Below, piece by piece: positions 42,828 to 51,895 of a stretch of DNA of 64,000 nt. The notes below the pieces were generated by a model. The model had not been told where the DNA came from. It did not search any database and was given only the letters and a program-made list of their open reading frames with translations. Positions within the stretch are counted from its first letter, which is position 1, and each line of letters opens with the position of its first letter. The DNA is taken from positions 372,001 through 436,000 of the forward strand of contig WKKR01000003.1 in the NCBI GenBank assembly GCA_009684525.1. Reading direction: 5' to 3'. Both the position numbers and the translations under genes were made by a program. This stretch comes from Geobacter sp. Its GTDB lineage: Bacteria; Desulfobacterota; Desulfuromonadia; Geobacterales; DSM-12255.

Positions 42828-45800
42828 ATGAACAATACGGCAGCCAGGAATCTTATCATTGCAGTAGCTATCTTGGTGTTATTACCATGTATAGCCTATG
42901 CAGATCACGTGGGGCAGTACACAGGCGGAGTATGCGGTGATTGCCATACTGCTCACAAGACTCTTGGCGGCATGTGGCAGAACAACATCTGCTTGAGCTG
43001 TCACAGGCTCGGGCGAACAGACCGATATGCCGATCAGCCCCAGATTACACCGTTCAGCCCATTGGATATGGCCGTAGCAGAAGGCCCCAGCAAGGGGACA
43101 GTGGAGGCGCGGAAAACCAAGTCTTCTCACAATTGGGAAGCATCTGATGATAACCCGCGTGCCGGCGCCCAACCTCCAACGAATACCGTCCTGAATTCGG
43201 GCAAGCATACAAGTACGCAGTATATTTATATCGGTAACTTGTACTGCTCGCGCTGCCATTCAGTACACGAAATTACGCAGCGACCTTTCCTTGCGGTCTC
43301 GAATGCCAATGATGCCCTCTGCGTTGACTGCCACAAGCCGAGAAACGTTACGAGCCACACCTACGGCTCGCACCCTGTTAATGTAGACTATGCAACGATC
43401 GCGACCCAGTATCCGAGTGAATATAACAACCCGCCAATAAATTCCAATCCCTTGAATGCTTCTTCCGCGATGAAACTGTCTCAGAACAAGGTTCAGTGTA
43501 CGACATGTCACGGTGTTCACTTTGCCGATTCGAACAGTAGGACGTTCGATAACTGGACAAGTGCAATATTTAACGGGCTTTCCAGTTCTAAAGGTTTCCT
43601 CCTCAGAACTGATCTCAATGGCCAGACATCTGCCGACAGGAATATCTGTACCAACTGCCACCGGACCACGGACGAAAACGGGATTACGAATTCCAACCCC
43701 AATGCAAAGGTAAAAAATCATAACGGGAAAAAACAACAAAACATCCAGTGTGCCGACTGTCACGGTGGTCACGTCGATGAGGCAGATGGCTCTACGCCCA
43801 ACCTGTTCCTTGTGCGCCGATACATGAATGTTTCGTCTGCGAGTGGCAGAACTCCGATGGTTGCCTACACCTCAGCTACCAACAAAAACTGGAACAAGAA
43901 CCGTTTCGGGGTGTGCGTTGCCTGTCACCCGACACTTCCTCCCACTGTCTCACAGCACACGAGTACGGATGCGAATGTTTGTGTAACCTGCCATACGCAC
44001 AAGCAGGGCTTCTCTGCTGATTGCACGACCTGCCACGGCTTCCCTCCCAAGGAGAATGTGGTTGGCGGTCCTTATGGCTATGGTGATGGTTATCAAAATC
44101 TGGCAGGCTATGTCGATGAGTCTCTGTCACCACACATGAGTCATGCCGGGGGGACCGTAGCTTCCCAGTATTCGGCATTTGTCTGCGACCAGTGCCATAA
44201 AGGGAACAACCACAATTCGATTCCCAATCTCACCTTCCAGGACGTATTCGTCGATAAAACCGGGATCATTGCCGGTGGATCGGCAACGTACAATGCAACT
44301 ACACGCGAATGCTCCAACGTTTACTGTCACAGTAATGGGGCGCCAACTGGCGGAGCTCTTGTCTATCAGCCCGTAACATGGGCTAACAACAAAGGTTCTA
44401 TCATTGATCAGCCCGGACGTTGCGGATCATGCCATAGCGCTACTCCTGCAACGAACGCTCACACCAAGCACCTGAGCTACAGTTATGGTTGTCAGAACTG
44501 CCATGCCACCACTGCTGCTACGAATACCACACTTGTCCCGGCAGCCCGTCTTACTGGTGGAGCTCATGTGAACTCTGTGAAGGACGTCCAGTTCTCCGGT
44601 ACCATCGGCAGCAGCATCCTGTCCGGCTCCAACTGCTCAGCTGTCTACTGTCACAGTAACGGCAAAGGGGTATACTCCGCCTCTCCGGTCTGGACCGATC
44701 CGACAACAGGTCAGTGCGGTACGTGTCACACGACCGATACCATTGCAACCGGTGCACACCAGGCTCACCTCGCCACAGTTTACGGTCCAGTGCTGAACAA
44801 CTCGGGAGCCCCGACATCCTGTAACAGCTGTCACACCTATCCGACTCAGCACGTTGATGGTACGGTGCAGGCCCCGCCGGTTGTCAACTGTACCGCATCA
44901 TGCCATAAGAATGGCCTCGGAGTAGCTACCTGGCTCACCGGCAGAACTGGGGTGACGTGCGAAAGCTGCCACTCCGGTAATCTTTCGGTTATTTACAACA
45001 TAACTGCTCCTGACAAGGGAATGGCAGCGACGACCGGCCATGGTAAACCGACAGGTGCAAACAAAGCATGTACCGAATGCCACGATAATACTTCTGCTCA
45101 TATTGGTAGTGATCCTGCCTCACATACCAACAGGCTCGTAGCCAACCTGACAGGTCCCCTCAATACTGAGTGCAACTACTGCCACAATAACTTGGCGCGG
45201 GTGAACAACAAGACACAGTTCCTGAACATGAGTACCCATTTCAAGGTTAAGGGTGGTACGCAGGAGATGGAATGCTGGCAGTGTCATGAACTGCATGGCA
45301 CATCGAATCTTTCCATGATAAAGTCGTCGATTGCATATCTCAATACGACAACGTGGACCATTACCTATACGAACCGGGATAATGGCTGGGTGAACCTTGA
45401 CACAAATCGCGGTCTTTGCCAGGTTTGCCACACACATACCAAGTACTATCGTGCCGGTGTTGCTGAAACAGGGCACCCAATCAGTAACTGCTATAATTGC
45501 CACCCCCACAATGCCAAAGGTGGGGCATTTGCTCCGAGCGGCGCTTGCGACGCGTGTCACGGATATCCGCCCGTTCCGAAATCAGCTGTGCGCGGTCCGT
45601 ACGATCCGGCTCTCTACAAGGCCACCTTTGGTACGTTCAACAATTACACGAATGCTCGCTTTGAAGATTACTCCGGTGGCGGTGGCGCTCACCTCAACCA
45701 TGTACCGACCTATGCCAAAGCTACGGAAGGCTGGTCTAATTGTGCGATCTGCCATACTGGAGGCGATGCGAACAACTCGTCCTACCATGTCACCAGGATG

Positions 45801-45986
45801 CCGATTCGTAACTATATCAGTAATGTCACCATCAAGATTGACCAGCGTGTGAATTTCAACAATTCGCTACAAATTATCTACTCTGGTGCCAGACTGGTTA
45901 ATCCGCCGCTTGTAAACAGCACGGGGAGTTGTATCAACGTCGGTTGTCACTTCCAGCCGACTCCTCGTTGGAGTAAAGATCGGTAA
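42828..45986 (+). CDS. Multihaem cytochrome c, about 27 haem motifs
   Basis: A 1052-residue exported cytochrome. Signal peptide 1-26 (NLIIAVAILVLLPCIAYA|DH). I count 23 CxxCH, 3 CxxxxCH (CSNVYCH, CSAVYCH, CINVGCH) and one CxxxCH (CTASCH) sites, so about 27 haems over 1,026 residues. The middle third uses the Geobacter 'CxxxxCH...CxxCH' domain (PF09698/TIGR01904). The last 300 residues closely resemble the end of the next cytochrome (TYTNRD-GW, GLCQVCHT-TKYYRAG). There is no lipobox or membrane anchor, so it is periplasmic, outer-surface or secreted. Start ATG at 42828 has AGGAG. Ends with a strong terminator, separating it from the next gene. Confidence 0.88.
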   Translation: MNNTAARNLIIAVAILVLLPCIAYADHVGQYTGGVCGDCHTAHKTLGGMWQNNICLSCHRLGRTDRYADQPQITPFSPLDMAVAEGPSKGTVEARKTKSSHNWEASDDNPRAGAQPPTNTVLNSGKHTSTQYIYIGNLYCSRCHSVHEITQRPFLAVSNANDALCVDCHKPRNVTSHTYGSHPVNVDYATIATQYPSEYNNPPINSNPLNASSAMKLSQNKVQCTTCHGVHFADSNSRTFDNWTSAIFNGLSSSKGFLLRTDLNGQTSADRNICTNCHRTTDENGITNSNPNAKVKNHNGKKQQNIQCADCHGGHVDEADGSTPNLFLVRRYMNVSSASGRTPMVAYTSATNKNWNKNRFGVCVACHPTLPPTVSQHTSTDANVCVTCHTHKQGFSADCTTCHGFPPKENVVGGPYGYGDGYQNLAGYVDESLSPHMSHAGGTVASQYSAFVCDQCHKGNNHNSIPNLTFQDVFVDKTGIIAGGSATYNATTRECSNVYCHSNGAPTGGALVYQPVTWANNKGSIIDQPGRCGSCHSATPATNAHTKHLSYSYGCQNCHATTAATNTTLVPAARLTGGAHVNSVKDVQFSGTIGSSILSGSNCSAVYCHSNGKGVYSASPVWTDPTTGQCGTCHTTDTIATGAHQAHLATVYGPVLNNSGAPTSCNSCHTYPTQHVDGTVQAPPVVNCTASCHKNGLGVATWLTGRTGVTCESCHSGNLSVIYNITAPDKGMAATTGHGKPTGANKACTECHDNTSAHIGSDPASHTNRLVANLTGPLNTECNYCHNNLARVNNKTQFLNMSTHFKVKGGTQEMECWQCHELHGTSNLSMIKSSIAYLNTTTWTITYTNRDNGWVNLDTNRGLCQVCHTHTKYYRAGVAETGHPISNCYNCHPHNAKGGAFAPSGACDACHGYPPVPKSAVRGPYDPALYKATFGTFNNYTNARFEDYSGGGGAHLNHVPTYAKATEGWSNCAICHTGGDANNSSYHVTRMPIRNYISNVTIKIDQRVNFNNSLQIIYSGARLVNPPLVNSTGSCINVGCHFQPTPRWSKDR

Positions 45987-46370
45987 TTATCCGCATATAA
46001 TGGTCAACAGGGGGGGAGCGGGCAACCGCTCCCCCTATCTTTTTTCCCCTCCAACTACCCGATATCACCTGAGTTAATTCTAAAGTTTCTTTCATCCCCG
46101 GCGATATAAAGAATACTCATGCCCCTGATTTGGTTTCCTGTTTGCATAGATAACAGAAACGTAATCTTCCTATAATGAATTGTGTAGCAATAACCCAAAG
46201 GGTGTATGAAACCAGGTAATGATATCAATTTGTTGGGTCATGCGAATGCTTGCTGATTAAAAACTATTTAACTGTGATATCACTAGGTTATCGCTATATC
46301 ACCGTTAGAAAGCCTGAATATTCAAGTAGTGGACTTGAGCCAGCTACCGCTGTGAAAGAAGGAGATGTGC
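45987..46370. other. 384-bp intergenic leader before the 45-haem cytochrome gene
   Basis: No gene is supported. After the terminator at 46010-46052 the region is AT-rich, unlike its neighbours. TGGTTTCCTGTTTGCA (46131-46146) has the GG-N10-GC spacing and TTTGCA of a weak sigma-54 promoter. A -10-like TATAAT sits near 46171. If transcription starts at about 46157, an untranslated leader of about 210 bases results. It contains AGAAAGCC and AGCCAGCTACCGC segments, but not a complete known riboswitch. Confidence 0.45.
46010..46052 (+). terminator. Intrinsic terminator after the first large cytochrome gene
   Basis: GGGGGAGCGG pairs exactly with CCGCTCCCCC around GCAA, followed by TATCTTTTTT. Confidence 0.85.
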
Positions 46371-49300
46371 ATGAAAAATTTGAGAAGTGTTGGATGGCTG
46401 TTCATATTGACGTTTGTATGTTCATTCGTTATGCAGCATGCTGTCGGTTCGGATGCGCTTGCTGCGCCCCAGTATAATTTTACTTGCAGTTCGTGTCACA
46501 GTATGCCGCCAATCGATGCAACGAGTCGTGATCCGAACACGGGAGGCTTCGTCGGGAGTCACCAGACGCACCAGCCGGCAGGTGCGGTGATAGAAAACTG
46601 CGCCGTCTGCCATAATGCCTCGGGCTACACCACGAGTCACATGAATGGGCAGATCTCTTTCAAGAAGACCATCAATGGTTCGCCGAAGGCGGGAGCCACC
46701 TACACCTCAGCCGGACTGACCGACGCCGGCACCTACACGTTCAAGAACCAGACCTCGGTACCGACACTGGGGAGCTGCACCAACGTCAACTGTCACTTTG
46801 AAGCCACCACCCCGACTTGGGGCGGTACCCTCTACAGCTACACCAGCAGCACGGTCAACGACTGCGACCAGTGCCACGGCATGCCACCGGCCGGGACCTC
46901 ACCCAGCTTCAGCGGTGGTGCCGCCGGCAGCCACGGCAAGCACGACAGCTACTACAGCGGCGCCGCCAACTGCGTCAAGTGCCACATCGACCACCTCGCC
47001 GAAGGGAGCAAATTCGCCCACGCCACCAGCGCCGGCAACCGCGGCCTCATCGTCACCGTCAAAGACCCGGCCAACATCGCCGGCGGCAGCTACAGCGGCG
47101 CCGTCAACGACTACCTGCCGAGTCAGACCAATGCCTTCGGCAGCTGCAGCAACCTCTACTGCCACAGCGATGGCACCAAAGCCAGCGGCACCTTCACCGC
47201 CAAAACCACCGCCACCTGGGGTGGCAGCGTCACCTGCCAGAGCTGCCACGGCTACGATATCAGTGCCGGCGCCAACGCCATGAGCAGCGGAGTCCATACT
47301 CAGCACATCAACAACACCGGCAACGTCGGCCGCGCCATCGCCTGCCAGGAATGCCACGCCGCCACCACCACCAACGGCACCAGCATCAGCACCGTCGCCA
47401 ACCACGTCGACAAAAACGTCAACGTCAAATTCGATAACCTCTACAACCTCAACACCGACAACCCCACCTACAACGGCAGCAGCACCACCGGCACCGCCGG
47501 CGCCGTAAAAGCCCCCGGCAGCGCCGTCGGCAGCTGCTCTAACGTCTACTGCCACAGTAACGGCAACATCAGCGGGACCACCCCCAGCTACAAAACCATT
47601 GCCTGGAACGCAGCCGCCATCGGCTGCGACGGCTGCCATGGCGGCAGCGGTGCCTCCTATCCCACCTACGTATCCGGCGCCGCCGGCAGCACCACCGCCA
47701 ACAGCCACCTCATCCACGTCCAGGGCAAAGGGCTCGCCTGCGACAGCTGCCACACCACCACTGTCAGCGGCTCCACCACCCTCATCAACAACGGCAGCCA
47801 CCTGAACCGCATCGAAAACGTCGACTTCGCCACCTTCGGCGGCGCCACCGGCACCTACAACGCCAGCAAGCAATGCTCCAACACCTACTGTCACTCAAAC
47901 GGCGCCAGCGGTGCAGCCCTCGTCACCGCCCAGTGGGGCGGTCAGCTCGACTGCCGCGGCTGCCACGGAGGCGACGCCGCCCATAGCAACGTCATCAACA
48001 CCAACAAACACCGCATCCACGTCGACCCGAGCGCAGCCGGCTCCATCCTCGGCACCGGCACCGGCTTCCAGTGCGCCGCCTGTCACGTCAAAACCATCAA
48101 CACCTTCGCCAACAACACCACCATCACCGGTCCGGCACTGCACGTCAACACCCTCAAAGACTACTCCGGCGCGCGCGCCGGCAAAATCATCGCCACTGCC
48201 CAATGCGCCAACGTCTACTGCCACAGCTCCGGTGCCAAAGCACCCACCTTCCGGAACATGACCGGCAGCAAACTCTGGACCGGCAGCGGCACCGTCACCT
48301 GCAAGAGCTGCCATGGCTACGGCCCCGGTGCCTTCACCTCCAGCCTCGGCGAGCCCAACTACGTAAACGGCGGCATCGGCAGCACCACCGCCAACAACCA
48401 CGACAAACACGTCTCCGGGGCCGGCCTCACCAACACCACCCAGTGCGCCGCCTGCCACGATCACACCGTCGACGCCGCCGTCGCCAACAAACTCAAGAAC
48501 TACACCACCCAGCACCTCGACGGCACCCGCGACGTCATCTTCTCCGCCAAGGTCAGTGGCAGCTACACGGCTGCCAGCCAGACCTGCAACAACACCAAAT
48601 GCCACGGCTCCGGCAACCCGCAGTGGGGCGGCAGCGCCCTGGCCTGCAACGCTTGCCACGGCGCCTCCTTTACCAGCTTCTCCTCCGCCACCAAGAAAGG
48701 CGCCCACAAGCAGCACTACGAAACCAACACCTACAGCACCTACGCCCAGGCCCCCGGCAACTACGGCAGCAGCAGCGCCTACCAGTTCGCCTGTGCCAGC
48801 TGCCACGCCACGCCGGCCGCCCATGCCGATCTCACCTACCCGACTAGCTATGGTGTCGCCCAGGTCTACTTCGGCTACACCAGCGCCGGCAAAAAGCCGA
48901 GCTACAACTACGGCGCCGCCACCGCCGGCACCGACAGCGGCACCTTCACCTGGACCGCCGGCGGCAGCACCAGCTGCAACAACACCTACTGCCACTCTAA
49001 CGGCCGCGGCGGAGCGGGTGCGACTGCTGTCACCTGGGCAAGCGGGGAAGGCTCGCTCGGGACCCAGTGCGCCGGCTGTCACGGCAACGCCAGCAGCGAC
49101 ACCCTGTCCGGGCGTCACAACAGCCACGTCAACAATGCCGGCTACCTCGGCACCAACTTCGGCTGCGTCGACTGCCACGCCAAGACCGTCAGCGGCAACC
49201 TGACGCTCGCCGACAAGCGCCAGCACGTCAACAAATTCCGCGACTACTCCGGCCTGCGCGCCGGCCGCCAGGCGAACTTCAACAGCGCGACCGGCAGCTG

Positions 49301-51713
49301 CTCCGGCATCTACTGCCACAGCGACGGCAAAGGGACCACGGTCGTCACACCGTCGTGGACCGCCGCGGCAGCGCCGCTGGCCTGCAATGCCTGCCATGCC
49401 AATACCAGCCTTAGCCATCCGAAACACCTGGCCCTTGCGACCATAACCTGCGCAAGCTGCCACAGTAATACGGCAGCAAGCAGCAGCGCACTTGCGCCTG
49501 GTACCAGGACGCACATCAATGGCACCTACAGTGTCAACAAGATAGATGTGCGCTTTGCCGCATTCGGCGGGTACACCGGATCATTTAGGGCAGACAAAAC
49601 CTGCAGTAATACCTACTGCCACGGCGCAAGTCCGTCGCCGGCATGGGGGACCACAAATCTTGCCTGTAACGCCTGCCATGCCAACCAGGGGGCAGGGACG
49701 CAGACTGCTGCCTATACCGTACCCCACCTGAAGCATACGAATGTTGCCGGTTACAAATTTGCCTGCGATAACTGCCACACGGTGAAGTCTGCTACCAATA
49801 CGACACATGCCGGTGGGCAGGTTTCGGCAAACCAGTTTGCCCAGGTTGTCTTCAATACCGGCGCCTTCTCCACCTGGTCGACCACTACCTATGGTGGCGA
49901 TACGGCAAACAGGGTGAGGTTCCGTGCCATGAACCAGAACCCCTATGGTGCCTCCGCAACTCCTGTCTATGTTGCCGGTGGGACCTCTGTCGGTGCGGAC
50001 AATGGTTTTAGTTGGACTGCCGGCACATGTTCCAATGTCTGGTGTCACTCCAACGCGGCTCCTGTGGGTGGAACCAACACCTATCAGGCTTCCCTCACCT
50101 GGTCGGGGACACTCGGCTGTACTGCCTGCCATGGTGGTTCGTCAGGGACCGGCGGCACCGGCCTTTCGGCGGTCCACGGCAAGCACATCTCCGGCGGAGC
50201 CGGCCAGTTCAGCTATACCTGCGACAAGTGTCACGTAAATACCGTTGCAGCAGGCACGAGTTCGTCACTCAACGCTTCAAGTGGTCTTCAGTACCACTTG
50301 AACGCTGCCAAAGACGTCAATTTCGACACCTTTAACCCCGGAAGTACCTATACTGCAGCAAGCTATACCTGTTCGACCAACTACTGTCACAGTAACGGCA
50401 AAGGCGTGTATGCATCACCGCAATGGAACACCGCATCGACTGGCGCCTGCGGCACCTGTCATGCCACTACCCCTGCGATTGGCGGCAGCCTGATCAGTTC
50501 CAATGCCCACTTCGAACATTTCAGTACTTCCTACGGTCCGAAACTTACCGCCGCAACGGTGGCAGGCTGCCAGCAATGCCATACCTACACGGGTGAGAAT
50601 GCGGTAACTCACGTAGACAAGGCCATCGAGGCGCCGCTTGCAACCTGTACGACCAACTGTCACAAGCAGATGGCATCCATTCAGTGGAACAACAGCCGGG
50701 TCGCCTGTGAAAGCTGCCACACCGGCGCACTTTCGGTGATAAATGGTGTTACGGCTCCGGACAAATCTCCCTTTGCCACCTGGGGACATGGAAAGATCAG
50801 CTTCGGCCTGCCGGGCAAGGCTTGTTCCGACTGCCATAATCCGGATTCCCGGCATATCAGTGGTGTACTCGGTGACACGAACCGAACGATCGCCGGCCTC
50901 GGAGATGGTACGACCAATGTCGCCTGTACCTATTGCCACAATGACCCGACCAAGGTCACCAATGCCCGCTTCCGCAACATGAGCACCCATTCGAGCAGCT
51001 ATCCCGATGGGCCACAGGACATGGCGTGCCGTGAATGCCATGATCCGCACGGTGCAACCAATAACCTTTCCATGATCCGTGGCAGCATTAACTTCATCAA
51101 CACCACGACCTGGGTCATTACCTATACCAACCGCGACACCGGTTGGATCAATACAACCAGTAATCGTGGCCTCTGCCAGGTATGCCACACCAAAACCAAG
51201 TACTATCGTGCAGGCCGGGCCGAGTCTTCGCACCCGACCACCAACTGTTACAGCTGCCATACCCACAATGCACAAGGTGGTGCATTCAGGGCCAGTGGTG
51301 CCTGCGATTCCTGCCATGGCTACCCGCCGGTTCCACGCAATATTGCCGGTCTGACCTTCGGAACGATGGGTAACTACTCCAGTGCCCGTTTCGAGGATTA
51401 CTCAGGTGGTGGCGGTGCACATACCGTTGCCGCGCACGTGCCGCCCACAGTCAAGGCAACCGATGGCTGGTCGTCCACGTGTACCAGCTGTCACTTCGGC
51501 GGGGAGTCTACCCATAAGCGGATCATACCTGTCCGCAGCAATGTGGCGAATATCTCCGTACAGCCGAAGCCGAGCTACAAGCGGTTTAATCCTGCAATCC
51601 TGAATGTTTACACTGGTGCCAAACGGCTGAATCCGCCGGCAAACGAAACTGGTACCTGCTACAACATTAGCTGTCACTTCCAGAAATCTCCAAAATGGAG
51701 CAATATTAAATAA
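46371..51713 (+). CDS. Giant multihaem cytochrome c, about 45 haem motifs
   Basis: A 1780-residue exported cytochrome. Signal peptide 1-32 (ending DALAA|PQ). I count 32 CxxCH, 12 CxxxxCH (CTNVNCH, CSNLYCH, CSNTYCH and others) and one CxxxCH (CTTNCH), so about 45 haem sites. From residue about 70 the chain is a regular three-haem repeat: CxxxxCH-SNG, W...CxxCH-G, a pair of histidines, CxxCH, then HVN. About residues 38-1018 lie in a segment identical to the next gene; the last 750 residues are unique or resemble the preceding cytochrome. No membrane anchor. I choose ATG 46371 (AAGGAG 6 bases upstream) rather than 46365. This is among the larger haem counts I know of for one polypeptide. Confidence 0.88.
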   Translation: MKNLRSVGWLFILTFVCSFVMQHAVGSDALAAPQYNFTCSSCHSMPPIDATSRDPNTGGFVGSHQTHQPAGAVIENCAVCHNASGYTTSHMNGQISFKKTINGSPKAGATYTSAGLTDAGTYTFKNQTSVPTLGSCTNVNCHFEATTPTWGGTLYSYTSSTVNDCDQCHGMPPAGTSPSFSGGAAGSHGKHDSYYSGAANCVKCHIDHLAEGSKFAHATSAGNRGLIVTVKDPANIAGGSYSGAVNDYLPSQTNAFGSCSNLYCHSDGTKASGTFTAKTTATWGGSVTCQSCHGYDISAGANAMSSGVHTQHINNTGNVGRAIACQECHAATTTNGTSISTVANHVDKNVNVKFDNLYNLNTDNPTYNGSSTTGTAGAVKAPGSAVGSCSNVYCHSNGNISGTTPSYKTIAWNAAAIGCDGCHGGSGASYPTYVSGAAGSTTANSHLIHVQGKGLACDSCHTTTVSGSTTLINNGSHLNRIENVDFATFGGATGTYNASKQCSNTYCHSNGASGAALVTAQWGGQLDCRGCHGGDAAHSNVINTNKHRIHVDPSAAGSILGTGTGFQCAACHVKTINTFANNTTITGPALHVNTLKDYSGARAGKIIATAQCANVYCHSSGAKAPTFRNMTGSKLWTGSGTVTCKSCHGYGPGAFTSSLGEPNYVNGGIGSTTANNHDKHVSGAGLTNTTQCAACHDHTVDAAVANKLKNYTTQHLDGTRDVIFSAKVSGSYTAASQTCNNTKCHGSGNPQWGGSALACNACHGASFTSFSSATKKGAHKQHYETNTYSTYAQAPGNYGSSSAYQFACASCHATPAAHADLTYPTSYGVAQVYFGYTSAGKKPSYNYGAATAGTDSGTFTWTAGGSTSCNNTYCHSNGRGGAGATAVTWASGEGSLGTQCAGCHGNASSDTLSGRHNSHVNNAGYLGTNFGCVDCHAKTVSGNLTLADKRQHVNKFRDYSGLRAGRQANFNSATGSCSGIYCHSDGKGTTVVTPSWTAAAAPLACNACHANTSLSHPKHLALATITCASCHSNTAASSSALAPGTRTHINGTYSVNKIDVRFAAFGGYTGSFRADKTCSNTYCHGASPSPAWGTTNLACNACHANQGAGTQTAAYTVPHLKHTNVAGYKFACDNCHTVKSATNTTHAGGQVSANQFAQVVFNTGAFSTWSTTTYGGDTANRVRFRAMNQNPYGASATPVYVAGGTSVGADNGFSWTAGTCSNVWCHSNAAPVGGTNTYQASLTWSGTLGCTACHGGSSGTGGTGLSAVHGKHISGGAGQFSYTCDKCHVNTVAAGTSSSLNASSGLQYHLNAAKDVNFDTFNPGSTYTAASYTCSTNYCHSNGKGVYASPQWNTASTGACGTCHATTPAIGGSLISSNAHFEHFSTSYGPKLTAATVAGCQQCHTYTGENAVTHVDKAIEAPLATCTTNCHKQMASIQWNNSRVACESCHTGALSVINGVTAPDKSPFATWGHGKISFGLPGKACSDCHNPDSRHISGVLGDTNRTIAGLGDGTTNVACTYCHNDPTKVTNARFRNMSTHSSSYPDGPQDMACRECHDPHGATNNLSMIRGSINFINTTTWVITYTNRDTGWINTTSNRGLCQVCHTKTKYYRAGRAESSHPTTNCYSCHTHNAQGGAFRASGACDSCHGYPPVPRNIAGLTFGTMGNYSSARFEDYSGGGGAHTVAAHVPPTVKATDGWSSTCTSCHFGGESTHKRIIPVRSNVANISVQPKPSYKRFNPAILNVYTGAKRLNPPANETGTCYNISCHFQKSPKWSNIK
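46482..49426 (+). repeat. 2,945-bp direct repeat, copy A (within 45-haem gene)
   Basis: Identical, as far as I can compare base by base, to 52013-54957 at a constant offset of 5,531 bp; the flanking bases differ at both ends (t/g before, c/t after). Frames in three registers on both strands translate identically in both copies. It encodes 25 haem motifs (17 CxxCH and 8 CxxxxCH). Confidence 0.95.
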
Positions 51714-51725
51714 AATCACATCTGT

Positions 51726-51752
51726 ATGGGGGGCGGCACCTGTCGCCTCCCA
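51726..51752 (+). terminator. Hairpin after the 45-haem gene (no clear U-tract)
   Basis: ATGGGGGGCG pairs with CGCCTCCCAT (one G-U pair) around an 8-base loop, just after the stop. It is not followed by a run of Ts, so it may protect or process the mRNA rather than terminate. Confidence 0.4.
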
Positions 51753-51798
51753 TGACCTAAATCCCGTGATCTCATGCGTATTTGCCGAGCAAACTGCA

Positions 51799-51828
51799 TT
51801 GACATTGTTCAGTCAAGAGCTGTACAAT
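51799..51828 (+). promoter_or_regulatory. Sigma-70 promoter of the 35-haem cytochrome gene
   Basis: TTGACA (51799-51804) and TACAAT (51823-51828) are 18 bp apart. The -35 is one arm of a TTGAC-N8-GTCAA dyad (51799-51816). The start site would be about 60 bp before the ATG. Confidence 0.6.
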
Positions 51829-51895
51829 AACTCAATTTTGAGGCACGCTGGCTATTGCATTACCCCTGTGTTCAGTGATTGATAAGGAGCAGACA

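Noticed and set aside
46220-46370. Cyclic-dinucleotide (GEMM) riboswitch before the 45-haem gene
   Set aside because: Only fragments (AGAAAGCC, AGCCAGCTACCGC) resemble it; the conserved GGGCAAACC and GGGACGCAAAGCC parts are missing.
46899-49514. Long minus-strand frames (331 and 539 residues) opposite the 45-haem gene, and identical ones opposite the 35-haem gene
   Set aside because: They are Gly/Ala/Val-rich translations of GC-rich haem repeats in the opposite strand, with no family motif; they exist because of the C-ending codon bias on the plus strand.
51841-51860. Sigma-54 promoter (GGCACG...TTGCAT) before the 35-haem gene
   Set aside because: GG and GC are separated by 13 bases, not 10; the TTGACA/TACAAT pair nearby is a better candidate.
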